This document shows positions 41,935 through 52,200 of a stretch of 64,000 nt of DNA, one piece after another. The DNA is from Roseimicrobium gellanilyticum (GTDB lineage Bacteria > Verrucomicrobiota > Verrucomicrobiia > Verrucomicrobiales > Verrucomicrobiaceae): positions 372,001 through 436,000 of the forward strand of contig NZ_QNRR01000006.1 of assembly GCF_003315205.1 (NCBI RefSeq). Direction: 5' to 3'. The notes beneath the pieces were generated by a model, which was not told the origin of the DNA, did no database searches, and saw only the letters and a list, made by a program, of their open reading frames with translations. Within the stretch, counting starts at the first letter, position 1, and every line of letters begins with the position of its first letter. The position numbers were made by a program, and so were the translations under genes.

Positions 41935-41986
41935 AGTCGGGTCAGAAGACCCAGCGTCCACTGTCGGACTGGAAAGTCCAACCTCC
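41935..41986 (-). repeat. Two-hairpin intergenic repeat, copy 3 (inverted)
   Basis: Read on the minus strand: GGAGGTT, hairpin 1 GGACT-TTCC-AGTCC, GAC, spacer AGTGGACGCT, hairpin 2 GGGTC-TTCT-GACCC, GAC. Opposite orientation to copies 1 and 2, with 3 to 4 stem positions changed in pairs. Confidence 0.82.
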
Positions 41987-42001
41987 TTCTCCGGCAAATG
42001 C

Positions 42002-42361
42002 TCAATAATTAAACAACTGCCCCACGCCGTACTTCTCCTCGATGCCCTTCTGCTTCAGCACGGCATTGAGCGCCTCGGTTACACGCACCTTCATGTTCGG
42101 CTTGATCCGGCGGCCCTTGCGCGCCTTCTGCACAATCTTGTGGGTGAGCCCACCGCGGTTCATCTGCATCACGTCGTGATTCTTAAGGCCGTGCTTTTCC
42201 ATCACGGCGTCAATCGGCTGGGTGCCAAGGTTCCGCTCCACGGCCGGGCTGCCGTCCGAAGACTCCTCGCCCTCGTCCCCGTCGTCATCATGCAGGTCGG
42301 TATCGAGCTCGAGTTCGTCTTCGTCGTTTTCCTTGCCCAGGTCTTCATTGTCTTCCATCAT
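42002..42361 (-). CDS. Hypothetical protein with acidic N-terminus and HTH-like C-terminus
   Basis: 119 residues, starting MMEDNEDLGKENDEDELELD. The first 40 residues are almost all acidic. From about 45 it becomes a basic helical domain: PIDAVMEKHGLKNHDVMQMN, LTHKIVQKARKGRRIKPNMK, VTEALNAVLKQKGIEEKYGV, which resembles a Cro/XRE helix-turn-helix with a long tail. Probably a small DNA-binding protein, by pattern only. Expressed alone and divergent from the dehydrogenase gene at 42466. Confidence 0.65.
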   Translation of the reverse strand: MMEDNEDLGKENDEDELELDTDLHDDDGDEGEESSDGSPAVERNLGTQPIDAVMEKHGLKNHDVMQMNRGGLTHKIVQKARKGRRIKPNMKVRVTEALNAVLKQKGIEEKYGVGQLFNY

Positions 42362-42465
42362 GCCACCCCTTCTAGCACGGTCTGAGCGGGGCTGCCAAGC
42401 GCATCCGCCCCATCTGGCCGGTCTTGCTGGAAGACCACCAGCCAGCCCTGCATCTGCCCTCTCCC

Positions 42466-43431
42466 ATGTCCCGCACCCGCATCCTCCTCAGCACGACCTC
42501 CTATCAGGACACCCCCGGCGAGCACCACGCCCTGCTGGAGGCGCAGGGTTTTGACATCCATCGCGAGCGCGGCCCCCTGCCGGAGAGCCGCATGCTGGAG
42601 CTGGCGGGCGACTTCGATGCCTTCCTCTGTGGCGACGACGAGATCACCAAGCGCGTGCTGGACAAGGCCCTGCCCCGCCTCCGCGTCATCAGCAAGTACG
42701 GCATCGGCCTGGACAAGATTGACGTCACCGAGTGCACCGCGCGCAAGCTGCCCGTGCTCTTCACCCCCGGCGTGAACCACACCACCGTGGCCGAGCACAC
42801 CTTCTGCCTGTTGCTGGCCCTGGTGCGCAACCTCGTGGACTCCGCCAATGCCGTGCGCAATGGCCAGTGGAAGCGCGTTACCGGTCACGAAATCTGGAAT
42901 AAGTCCATGGGGATCGTGGGCTTGGGTCGCATCGGCCAGGAAGTCGCGAAGCGCGCCCTCGCCTTCGGCATGAAGGTGCACGCGCTGGACCCCTACTGGC
43001 CCGAAGCCTTCGCCACGGAGAACGGCGTCACCCGGCATGAGAAGATTGAGACCATGCTGCCGGAAATCGATGTCCTGAGCCTGCACGCGAACCTCAGCGA
43101 CTCCACCCGCCACCTCGTGAATGCCGAGCGCATCAAGCTCTGCCGCAAGGATCTGCTGGTCATCAATACCTCACGCGCCGAGCTGGTGCACATGCCCGAC
43201 ATGATTGCCGCACTCGATGCCGGCACCGTGGGCGGCTACGGCACGGACGTGCTCGATGAAGAGCCGCCACCCGCCGACCACCCCCTGCTGAAGCACCCCA
43301 AGGCGCTCATCACTCCGCACATCGGCTCCCGCACCTACGAAAGCGTCCCCCGCCAGGCCATGCGCTCCACCCTGAACCTCGTGAACTGGCTCAAGGGTGA
43401 GAAGGACGTGATTCAGGCGAACAAGTGGTAA
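42466..43431 (+). CDS. D-2-hydroxyacid dehydrogenase (phosphoglycerate dehydrogenase-like)
   Basis: 321 residues from ATG 42466 (MSRTRILLSTTSYQDTPGEH). Rossmann motif MGIVGLGRIGQEVAKRALAF (GxGxxG) with catalytic residues in INTSRAELV (Arg), DVLDEEPPP (Glu) and TPHIGSRTYES (His), the classic R-E-H triad. The N-terminal substrate domain has VISKYGIGLDKIDV and TPGVNHTTVAEHTF, typical of PGDH. It lacks the ACT regulatory domain of long SerA. It could be a serine-pathway enzyme or a reductase of another 2-ketoacid. The neighbours give no pathway. Confidence 0.88.
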   Translation: MSRTRILLSTTSYQDTPGEHHALLEAQGFDIHRERGPLPESRMLELAGDFDAFLCGDDEITKRVLDKALPRLRVISKYGIGLDKIDVTECTARKLPVLFTPGVNHTTVAEHTFCLLLALVRNLVDSANAVRNGQWKRVTGHEIWNKSMGIVGLGRIGQEVAKRALAFGMKVHALDPYWPEAFATENGVTRHEKIETMLPEIDVLSLHANLSDSTRHLVNAERIKLCRKDLLVINTSRAELVHMPDMIAALDAGTVGGYGTDVLDEEPPPADHPLLKHPKALITPHIGSRTYESVPRQAMRSTLNLVNWLKGEKDVIQANKW

Positions 43432-43461
43432 GTGGAATAGGCAGGGGCAGCCGCAATCCGC

Positions 43462-45360
43462 ATGAGTTTCTTCAAGAAGCTGTTTGGAAAAAAGCCGGCA
43501 GCGTCCGCTCCGGCTCCTTCTCCACCTGCCGATCCTGCCAGGGATCCAAACATGATCCGTGTCCACGATGGATACGGACGTGAGATGCTCATTCCAAAGT
43601 CCGAGTGGTGCGACAAGGTCCTGCTTCCCAATATCCGTCAGGCCTGGAACAAGCCGGACGAGCTGTACGACCTGCTTCTCGCTGCGCTGAACGACGAGCT
43701 CGGCTCCAAAGTCGTCGACGCCGCGAAGCACCTGTTTGAAATCGACCCCATCCACTCGCGTGGGACATGCATCTGGGGGGTGGTTCTCATGGAGGAAGGA
43801 CGGCTCCAGGAAGCTGAGACGGTGTTCCGGAGGTATCTTGAAAAACACGGAGAGGAACCCGTCATCCTCACCAACCTGGCCAGGTTGCACTCGAAGCGCG
43901 GCGAAGGGAAGCGGGCTGAGGAACTGCTTTGGCACTCTCTGGAGTTGGACCCCAACCTGGACAGCAGTTTTGGGTGGTATCTCGCGATCTTCCGGAAACG
44001 TGATGGCGAGGAGGCGGTGCAGGATGCGACGCGCCGAATGTCCAAGCTGCCCGGCAGTTGGCGTGCACAACTTTGGCTGGCCCGCACCGCCCTCGCCTCG
44101 CGAGCCTTGGATGAGGCGTTGGCGCATTATTCGGACGCCCTTTCCCACGCAACAAATCCGGTGCCGACGGATCTGCTGATGCAAATGAGCGGTGATCTCG
44201 GGAATCACGGTCACCTGCCAGAACTGCTCCACGTGACCGTACCTCACTTCAAAGCAGAGATCCATGGCCTCACCGTGGGCAACAATCTCATCAAAGCCTG
44301 CCTCGACCTTGGACAGTTAGAACAGGCCAAACAGCTCCTGGACCTCCTCTACTCCCAAAAGCGTCACGACTGGCAGCAACACCTGAGCTACTGGGACACC
44401 GAAATTGCCAAGGCCCGCCTGGCCACGGTCCCGCAGACCCCTGTCCCGGAGTTCAAGTTCGCCATGCTCTCCATTGAGGGACCTGTGTGGCTCAAGCAGG
44501 ACTCACCCGCCTCGGAGCTTTTTCCCGAGCGACCGGATGCAGACGGCATGGTTATCGCGTTCATGGGCAGCAGCGCCGAGCAGGCCACGAACTCCAAAAG
44601 AATAGAAGCCCAGATGCCTGACATGCCAGGCCGCCTGAGTCGGGCCCTACCACTGTTTCTCTCCGAATACATCGGGTTTGGAACACTCTCAGGCACTCGC
44701 ACCCTTGTTCCTTGGATTGTAGAACCCACTGGTGCCTTTGTGGTCTCGGGTGCGTGCTGGAGTGACGGAGATGCGGCAAACTCTGCCCGCCGCGATGAAC
44801 CCCTGGCCGACTATGTCGTCATCACTCATCTGCAGGCCCAGAGTGAGCCCTACGTCGTCGAGTTGCGGCTGGTTCGTACCATTGATGCGAAATGCCTTGG
44901 TCAACTGAGCTGTAATCTGATGCCAGCCACGCCCCAGGACAGCCTGCCACATCTGGCAAACCGGCTGATGGCCTTGCTCGAAGAAGTGGCGGAAGTGACG
45001 CGGCGAAATGTGTCCGCCACCGCCTACCAGCTTCCCGAGGGTGATTTCTTTGCCAACTATCTCCTGCGACTGGAGCAAATGCTGGCGGTGCGATGCGCGG
45101 CCATGGAAACCACCCAGGCGCACTTCCTCAGTGGTGAGCACGAAATCATTGATGGGAACATCCAGCTCAGTGTGGCCTGTCCCGAAAACATCCCAATACG
45201 CATCCTTCTCGCGCAGACGCTGCTTACGATGAAAAAGGTGCACCGGAACATCCTGCCGGATTTTCGTGAGAAGATGGAGCTCCTGCAGAAGCAACACCCG
45301 CTGCCACCACCTGCGCAAGGGGTCGCCCAGCGGATGCTGGACGATGCTCTCGCCACATGA
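43462..45360 (+). CDS. Hypothetical TPR-containing protein
   Basis: 632 residues, starting MSFFKKLFGKKPAASAPAPS. N-terminal basic/Pro-rich tail, then repeating helices with TPR spacing (about 70-300): CIWGVVLMEEGRLQEAETVF, ILTNLARLHSKRGEGKRAEE, RAQLWLARTALASRALDEAL. The second half (about 320-632) has PEFKFAMLSIEGPVWLKQDS and YVVELRLVRTIDAKCLGQLS and is not recognised. No signal peptide. It starts 30 bases after the dehydrogenase gene and could share its transcript. Confidence 0.75.
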   Translation: MSFFKKLFGKKPAASAPAPSPPADPARDPNMIRVHDGYGREMLIPKSEWCDKVLLPNIRQAWNKPDELYDLLLAALNDELGSKVVDAAKHLFEIDPIHSRGTCIWGVVLMEEGRLQEAETVFRRYLEKHGEEPVILTNLARLHSKRGEGKRAEELLWHSLELDPNLDSSFGWYLAIFRKRDGEEAVQDATRRMSKLPGSWRAQLWLARTALASRALDEALAHYSDALSHATNPVPTDLLMQMSGDLGNHGHLPELLHVTVPHFKAEIHGLTVGNNLIKACLDLGQLEQAKQLLDLLYSQKRHDWQQHLSYWDTEIAKARLATVPQTPVPEFKFAMLSIEGPVWLKQDSPASELFPERPDADGMVIAFMGSSAEQATNSKRIEAQMPDMPGRLSRALPLFLSEYIGFGTLSGTRTLVPWIVEPTGAFVVSGACWSDGDAANSARRDEPLADYVVITHLQAQSEPYVVELRLVRTIDAKCLGQLSCNLMPATPQDSLPHLANRLMALLEEVAEVTRRNVSATAYQLPEGDFFANYLLRLEQMLAVRCAAMETTQAHFLSGEHEIIDGNIQLSVACPENIPIRILLAQTLLTMKKVHRNILPDFREKMELLQKQHPLPPPAQGVAQRMLDDALAT

Positions 45361-45519
45361 CGTGTTCTGAGCAGGGCATTGTCGCATTTCCTGGTTCAAG
45401 GGATAAAAGGATGGGCTTCAGGCGGGCCAGTGGTAGAATCTGCCCAGCCATGCGACTGGGTCTTTTCGCGATAGCGGAGCTCAACCGGGCTGCATGGCCC
45501 GCACCGCAAACGTCGCACC

Positions 45520-46026
45520 ATGACAAGAAGGCAGCTTCATTCCGCCATCGGCATCGTAATGACCATGCTGGCAGCTGTGCTCGGGTGGTATTTCATTTTG
45601 ATGCAGCGGCAGCTCGGACCTTTTCTGCTCACCTGCGGAGTCTACATTGTTGCCCTTCTGGTGGGAGCAAGACTGCTCCGGGCCCATGTTCCCTTGCACA
45701 GGCGCCAACGGCCCGATTCTCCACCGGAAATCATCAGTCTGAAATTGGGACTTCAGGGAGAGGGACTTGCCGACATCCTGGCGGCGATGAGCTTGGACGG
45801 ACAAAGGACCACGCGACCGGGTATCTTGCTCCGTCCCCGGCAGTATGAGCTGTACAAGGCTTCCAAAACCTTTGCGAATGGAACATGGACCTGGTGGGTC
45901 GAAACCTCCGGCGGCGAAATCGTGGCTTATGCCGCCTCCTATCAGTCTGACGAATCTCCTGTGCTGGATACAGGCTGGACGGAGGCGACGGGCAGCACCG
46001 CGTTTTTGAATAATCCGGGCCGCTGA
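45520..46026 (+). CDS. Hypothetical protein with two membrane segments
   Basis: 168 residues, starting MTRRQLHSAIGIVMTMLAAV. Two hydrophobic helices (about 8-27 and 32-52) are followed by a soluble domain with HRRQRPDSPPEIISLKLGLQ and TFANGTWTWWVETSGGEIVA. No known motif. It stands alone between a TPR gene and a Ldh-type oxidoreductase gene. A frame on the opposite strand overlaps it, but only this one has a clear topology. Confidence 0.58.
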   Translation: MTRRQLHSAIGIVMTMLAAVLGWYFILMQRQLGPFLLTCGVYIVALLVGARLLRAHVPLHRRQRPDSPPEIISLKLGLQGEGLADILAAMSLDGQRTTRPGILLRPRQYELYKASKTFANGTWTWWVETSGGEIVAYAASYQSDESPVLDTGWTEATGSTAFLNNPGR

Positions 46027-46163
46027 ACTGCTGACCGCGACACTGGCGACGGATCTGCGCGGCCTGCAGAGCATTGAGCGTGGCAGTTTTCCCATTGCCA
46101 CACCCCCAATCGTCGTTTTTCATCCCGACCCCACTGTCGTACCGCTTACCCGTCGCACCGATC

Positions 46164-47282
46164 ATGCCCACCTACCGCATCCTTCCCGCCGCCGCCCACA
46201 ACGAACTCGTCCGCAAGGCCTACCAGCACCGCGGCTACACGGCTGCTGAGGCGGAGGACGGCGCGCGCTTTTGCGAGATGGCGGCCACGCACGGCATCCG
46301 CACGCACAACGCCATCAAGGCGCTGCACCTGGACCACCTCTTCGGCAGCGCCGTGGGGGGGTGCAAGCCGGGTGCGGAGATCAAGGTCATCGAGAAGAAG
46401 TTCGCCGCGAGCGAAGTCTGGGACGCGCAGCTCAAGCTGGGGCAGTCCGTCGCCTTCCGCGCCATGGAGCGCTGCATGGAACTGGCCGACCAGTACGGCA
46501 TCGGCCAGGTGAGCGTGGACAATGCCTTTCACTACCTCTGGGGCGGTGGCTATGTGATGGAAGCCGCGAAGAAGGGCTACATCGCCTACACGAACTGCAC
46601 CAGCACCCTCGGTGAAGTGGTGCCCTTCGGCGGCAAGTTCCCCGTGCTCGGCACCAATCCCCACTCCTGGGGCCTGCCCACCACGGACTCCGCGGGATTC
46701 CCGATTGTGATCGACTGGGCCACCTCCACCGTGGCCATGGGCCGCGTGCAGCAGCTCCGCCGTGAGAACAAGCCCCTGCCTCCCGGTGCCGCGGTGGATG
46801 CCGAGGGCAACCCCACCACCGACCCGCACGCCGCGCAGTGGCTCCTGCCCTTCGGCGCGCACAAGGGCTACGGCCTCTCCCTGCTCATCGAAGTCATGGG
46901 CGCCCTCATCGGCGGCTCCCTGCCCACCATCCGCGGCGGCGGCGGCCATCCTGATTTCAAGGACAAGCCCCTGCCCGCCGGCGAGAAGCGCACGAGCAGC
47001 TTCTACTTCCAGGTCATCCACCCCGATGCGATCGGCAGCGGCCTCTTCGCCAAGGGCCGCAACCAGGCCGAGAACGTGAAAGCCGTGCTGCAGGACATCC
47101 TGGGCCATGGCAACGAAAACTGCATGCTCCCCGGCCAGCCCGAAGCAGACAATGCCAAGCACACCGCCAAAGCTGGCGGCCTCCTCTTCAGCGATGCCGA
47201 AGTTGCCGCACTGAACGAGATCGCCGAGGAATGCGGCTTCGCCAAGTTCGAGGCGGAGCAGTTGCCGAGCTATGAGGTGTAG
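46164..47282 (+). CDS. Malate/L-lactate dehydrogenase-family (Ldh2) NAD(P)-dependent oxidoreductase
   Basis: 372 residues from ATG 46164 (MPTYRILPAAAHNELVRKAY). Family motifs: GARFCEMAATHGIRTHNAIK, GIGQVSVDNAFHYLWGGGY, GKFPVLGTNPHSWGLPTTD and LLPFGAHKGYGLSLLIEVMG. The Ldh2/YbiC fold binds NAD(P) without a classical Rossmann domain; members oxidise malate, lactate or ureidoglycolate. DAEGNPTTDP is present, as in this family. Substrate not assignable. Followed after 32 bases by the Uma2 gene. Confidence 0.85.
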   Translation: MPTYRILPAAAHNELVRKAYQHRGYTAAEAEDGARFCEMAATHGIRTHNAIKALHLDHLFGSAVGGCKPGAEIKVIEKKFAASEVWDAQLKLGQSVAFRAMERCMELADQYGIGQVSVDNAFHYLWGGGYVMEAAKKGYIAYTNCTSTLGEVVPFGGKFPVLGTNPHSWGLPTTDSAGFPIVIDWATSTVAMGRVQQLRRENKPLPPGAAVDAEGNPTTDPHAAQWLLPFGAHKGYGLSLLIEVMGALIGGSLPTIRGGGGHPDFKDKPLPAGEKRTSSFYFQVIHPDAIGSGLFAKGRNQAENVKAVLQDILGHGNENCMLPGQPEADNAKHTAKAGGLLFSDAEVAALNEIAEECGFAKFEAEQLPSYEV

Positions 47283-47314
47283 CGTATGCTGGTGGGAGAA
47301 TCCCTTCACCCACC

Positions 47315-47809
47315 ATGCCTGCTCTCACCTGGGATGAAATCTGCGCAGATCGGTCCCTTGCCGATCTGCCATACAAGATCGAGACCAATCGGCACGGCCA
47401 GATTGTCATGAGTCCTGCACGACACCTGCATAGCCGTCAGCAATCGGACATTCATGCTCGCCTCGCCAAGCTCTCCACCTCAGGATATCTGCTGGTCGAG
47501 GCGGCAGTGCAAACCACCGAAGGGGTGAAGGTTGCTGACGTTGCCTGGGGCAGTGACGCCTTTCAGGAGGCACATGCCCAAGATGAAACCCTGACGGCTG
47601 CTCCTGACCTCTGTGTAGAGGTGTACTCGCCGACCAATTCCAAAGCAGAAATGCAGGAAAAGGTGGTGCTGTACTTTGCCTTTGGCGCCAAAGAGGTCTG
47701 GGTATGTGATATGAAGGGACGGCTTTCCTTCTACGTTTCGCCCACCACCGTGTCCGAAGTCTCAGCTCTCTTCCCCCAGTTTCCTGCTCAGGTAGTGGGC
47801 CAGCAATAA
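47315..47809 (+). CDS. Uma2-family endonuclease-like protein
   Basis: 164 residues, starting MPALTWDEICADRSLADLPY. Contains VKVADVAWGSD and PDLCVEVYSPTNS...EKVVLYFAFGAKEVWVCD, the PD-(D/E)xK-type core of the Uma2/DUF820 family (D of VADV, E of VEV, K of the following helix). Often found in many copies in cyanobacteria and PVC bacteria; biological role unclear. Slightly short for the family (usually 180-200 residues), but the core looks intact. Confidence 0.8.
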   Translation: MPALTWDEICADRSLADLPYKIETNRHGQIVMSPARHLHSRQQSDIHARLAKLSTSGYLLVEAAVQTTEGVKVADVAWGSDAFQEAHAQDETLTAAPDLCVEVYSPTNSKAEMQEKVVLYFAFGAKEVWVCDMKGRLSFYVSPTTVSEVSALFPQFPAQVVGQQ

Positions 47810-47865
47810 GCCCCTGCAAGCACAGCGCTTGCACCCGGCGGGTCGCTCGCTTAGCTGGCGGACCC

Positions 47866-48948
47866 ATGTCCCAGTCTGCTTCCGCTTCCTTTGATCTCCT
47901 CGCCCTTGGTGAAGTCCTGCTGCGCCTTGATCCAGGCGAGTCGAGGGTGCGCACGTCGCGCCAGTTCACGGCTTGGGAAGGCGGCGGCGAGTACAATGTG
48001 GCGCGCGGATTGCGGCGCTGCTTTGGCCTCCGCACGGGGGTGCTGACGGCGTTTGCAGACAATGAAATCGGCCGTCTGCTGGAGGACCTCATCCTGCAGG
48101 GCGGTGTGGACACCACCCATGTGAAGTGGGTGGCGTATGACGGCATCGGACGGAAGGTGCGCAATCCCATCAACTTCACGGAGCGCGGCTTCGGCATTCG
48201 CGGAGCCAAGGGATGCGTGGACCGCGGTCACAGCGCGGCATCGCAGCTCAAGCCCGGCGACTATGACTGGGATGCCCTTTTCGCAAACTCCGGCTGCAAA
48301 TGGCTGCACACGGGCGGCATCTTCGCCGGACTCTCGGACACGACCGCGCAGCTCACCATCGAAGCCTGCCAGGCAGCGAAACGCCACGGAGTGACGGTCA
48401 GCTATGACCTGAACTACCGTCCCTCCCTCTGGCAGGACAAAGGTGGCTTCCCCGCGGCGCAGGCACTGAACCACAAACTGGCGCCGTACATCGACGTCAT
48501 TTTCGGCGTGCTCACGGACAACGAACCTGCGGCCATCAGCGGCAATGACGATCCACAGGACATCTTCGCCGCGCAGTCAGCCGCGCTGATGGAAGGCATC
48601 AAGCAGATGCGTGAGCGCTATCCCAATATCAAGGTAGCTGCTGCCACCCTGCGCCGGGTGCACACGGCCTCACGCAACGACTGGGGCTCGCTCGCGTGGA
48701 TGGGCAATGCGTTCTACCGCTCGAGGGACTATGCGAACCTCGACATCTACGACCGCATCGGTGGTGGCGATGGTTTTGTGGCAGGACTCATCTACGGCAT
48801 GCTGCAGGGCAAGGAGCACCAGCTCACGCTCGACATTGCCGCGGCGCACGGGGCGCTGGCGATGTCCACGCCGGGGGATACCAGCATGGCGACGCTGCCA
48901 GAGGTGCTGAAGCTGGCGCAGGGCGGGGATGCGAAGGTGCAGCGGTAA
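47866..48948 (+). CDS. PfkB-family sugar kinase, 2-keto-3-deoxygluconate kinase-like
   Basis: 360 residues, starting MSQSASASFDLLALGEVLLR. Sugar-binding GGGEYNVARGLRR (PfkB signature 1), then VSYDLNYRPSLWQDKGGF, similar to KdgK, and the catalytic motif RIGGGDGFVAGLIYGM (GxGD, with Asp as base; PfkB signature 2). These enzymes phosphorylate KDG or related sugars with ATP. Upstream is a hairpin TGCAAGC/GCTTGCA (47815-47833) without a T-run. The gene stands alone. Confidence 0.88.
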   Translation: MSQSASASFDLLALGEVLLRLDPGESRVRTSRQFTAWEGGGEYNVARGLRRCFGLRTGVLTAFADNEIGRLLEDLILQGGVDTTHVKWVAYDGIGRKVRNPINFTERGFGIRGAKGCVDRGHSAASQLKPGDYDWDALFANSGCKWLHTGGIFAGLSDTTAQLTIEACQAAKRHGVTVSYDLNYRPSLWQDKGGFPAAQALNHKLAPYIDVIFGVLTDNEPAAISGNDDPQDIFAAQSAALMEGIKQMRERYPNIKVAAATLRRVHTASRNDWGSLAWMGNAFYRSRDYANLDIYDRIGGGDGFVAGLIYGMLQGKEHQLTLDIAAAHGALAMSTPGDTSMATLPEVLKLAQGGDAKVQR

Positions 48949-49229
48949 TCTGCCCATCGGGGTCACGGTCGGCGAATCTTACGGCGCGCCAAACGAACTA
49001 TCGTTTGCTTTCCCAAAGGCTCGGACATGGCTGTCGAAATGGCTATGAGTGAGCTGGATATGTGGCGTGTGTTTGACGACTGTTAAACCAAACGACATGG
49101 CGATTGCGCCGTTCTGGAACAAAAAGGAGCCGCGCGATTTCAAGACGGGTTTGCTCAGGGCGGTAGAATTCCTGGCTGCACTTTCATGCGAGGGTGGCGG
49201 CGTGTCCGCGTTTCTTTTCCTCCTCCGCT

Positions 49230-52200
49230 ATGTCGCTTTTCCTTCCTTTGCGTTTCCGTGCTCCCGTCCTCACGCTGATTCTCGCCGTTGCGGCCTCGGC
49301 ACAGTCGGGCACTCCGGATATTTACCGCCGGGAGAATCTGGCGGCGTGGTGCATTGTGCCGTTTGATGCGAAGCAACGCGGGCCGGAGGAACGGGCGGCG
49401 ATGCTGGAGAAGCTGGGACTGCGACAGTTCATCTACGACTACCGCAAGGAGCACATCCCGACGTTTGATGCGGAGATGGAGGCGTTGAAGAAGCATGGGA
49501 TCACGCTCACGGGATGGTGGTTTCCCACCTCGATGAACGACGATGCGAAGTTGATCCTGGAGGTGCTCAAGCGGCACGGCATGACGAAGTGTGACCTGTG
49601 GGTCACGGGTGGTGGTGCGGCGACGAACTCGCCTGAGGAACAAGCCGCGCGGGTGAAGCAGGAGGCAGCCCGCCTCAAGCCCATCGCAGAGGCAGCGGCG
49701 AAGATCGGGGTGCGTGTGGGGCTGTACAATCATGGCTCGTGGTTCGGGGAGCCTGAGAATCAGATTGCGATCATCGAGGCACTGAAGGCACAGGGCATCA
49801 GCAATGTGGGCATCGTGTACAATCTGCATCATGGTCACGGGCACCTGACGCGGTTCCCAGAGCTGCTGCAGAAGATGAAGCCCCATCTCGTCTGCCTGAA
49901 CCTCAATGGCATGACGGTGGATGGGGACAAGAAGGGACAGAAGATCCTGCCGCTGGGTCAGGGCGATCTGGATTTGAAGTTGATCAAGGACATCAGGGAC
50001 AGTGGTTATTCCGGTCCCATTGGCATCCTGAATCATACCGGTGCGGATGCCGAAGCGCGCCTGATGGACAACCTCGATGGCCTCGCGTGGCTGGTGAAGC
50101 AACTCGATGGCAAGGCGCCCGGGCCCAAGCCCAAGACACGCACATGGCCGGAACTCACGCCGAAGGCTGCTTCCCCCAAAACGACGGCGTCATCCATGCC
50201 CAGCTTTGTGCCTTCCAAGAGTGAGGCGCTGGGCACCGCGGTGAAGGGAGGCATCGTCTTTCCCGGGAAGGCGGACTACCAGAACTTTCCCATCACGGTG
50301 GAGTGCCTGGCGAAACTCGATGGTAAGAGCGGCTTCAATATCCTGCTGGCGAATGGACCCAAATCGTCACCGCAACACTGGGAGCTGTACACTTATAGCG
50401 GGAGCGGCTTCGTGAGTGTGTTCATGCCGAAGCGCGGCGGAGAGTACAAGTCCAAGCTGAATGTGTGTGACGGAGAGTGGCACCGCATCTCCGCGATTTT
50501 GGAGAAGGATCGGGTGCGCATCACGGTGGACAAGAAAGTGGTGTTGGATGAGCCGGTGAAGGAAGTCGCCGCTGATGCACCGCCGGAGAGCTTCGCCGTG
50601 GGGCGTCTCGTGGAAGGCGGACTCGGATGCGATGTCATCATTGATGAAGTGCGTATCTCGCGAGGCAACTCCAATCCGGTGGGTCGTGGTGAGCCGCTGG
50701 TCATTTCCGACTCCACGCTGGCCCTGTGGCATTTCGATGACAAGGAAGCCACGCTCAAAGAAGCGAGTGGTGGAGCGGGCGCGGTGAGTGCGGCGCTTTT
50801 CGAGTACAGGAAAGAACCGCTGCAGCCCGAGCTGTGGCCAAATCACAAGGAGCATGTCAATCGTGATCGCATCTACGACTTCTACGCGAAGGAGGCGTTG
50901 CAATTCAAAGGGGCGGACAAGCTGCCTGCGGTGACGCCGCCCTATCCCGGGCTGGATGGTGGCACGCTGGGACACTGGGGAAACCAGAGTGATGACACGT
51001 GGCGTGACGCGCGCTGGTCACAGTCGGATCTGGGCGATCTCTTGAGCGGCGTTTTCAAAGGTGCAGGGCTCACCATCCCGAAGGCCGTGTGTGTTCGCCT
51101 AGGGGACAAGGGTGAGATGTCGGCCTGCTTTGATCCGGAGACACTGAGCTTCCCTGTGGTGTGGCAGGGTGGATTCATCTCACTTTCCGATGTGCGCCAT
51201 GGCTTCATGGCCGGGTTGAAGATGGATGGTACGGTGGCGACGAAGGAAGCCGGCGTGAAGCCGAAGGAACCGTTCAAGTATCACGGTTTCTATCGGAACG
51301 GGAAGAAGACGATCTTCGCGTATCAACTCGGTGGCGTGGAGATGCTTGATGCGGCGTGGGTGGAGAACGGGAAGTTCGTGCGACTGAAAGCACCGGCCAG
51401 CGGGCATCCCTGGCGTGACTTGATTAAGGGTGGAACCGCGCAATGGCCGCAGGTCATCACGACCAAGGGCGAAGTGGGCAAGGACGCGTCATTCGCGTTG
51501 GATACGTTGACGCTGCCTGAGGACAATCCCTTCGGCACACTCTTCTTCATTGGCGATCACGATTTCTTCTCCAATGGCGACGGCGCGGTGTGCACGATGA
51601 CAGGTGAAGTCTGGATCGTGAAGGGCATTGACGACAAGCTGGCAAACCTGAAGTGGAAACGCTTCGCCACGGGATTGCATCAACCGCAGGGCTTGCTGAT
51701 TGTGGAGGACAAGATTCACGTCCTCGGTCGCGATCAGATTACGCGCCTGGTGGATCTCAATGGCGATGACGAGGCCGATCAATACGAGTGTGTGACGAAT
51801 GCGATGATCACCTCGCCGTCGGGCCATGACTACATCACGGGGCTGCAACGCGATACAGAAGGGCGTTTCTATTTTGCCTCAGGCAATGAAGGGGTGTGCC
51901 GGGTGAAGCCGGGGTCAGCCGTGGAGGTGCTCGCGACGGGGTTCCGCAATCCGAACGGACTCGGTCTTTCCAAGTCCGGCATCATCACCACGAGTGTGCA
52001 GGAGGGGGATTGGACACCGACCTCCGCCGTGAGTGAGATCAAGACCGGCAGCTACTACGGGTTCGGCGGGCCGAAGCCGGGGGTCACCACGGAGCAGCCT
52101 GTTATCTATCTGCCGCGTGGGGTGGACAACAGCAGCGGAGGCCAGGCCTTTGTGGAGGGCACACGCTTTGGACTGCCCGAGGAGACCATGCTGCACTTCT

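Noticed and set aside
43171-44265. Minus-strand frame of 364 codons
   Set aside because: Overlaps the dehydrogenase and TPR genes on the opposite strand and has no recognisable domain.
45481-46101. Minus-strand frame of 206 codons
   Set aside because: Overlaps the plus-strand two-helix membrane protein, which has clear topology; composition of the minus frame is shadow-like.
46146-47309. Minus-strand frame of 387 codons opposite the Ldh-type gene
   Set aside because: The plus-strand frame encodes a recognisable family; the opposite one is His/Gly/Ala/Val-rich without motif.
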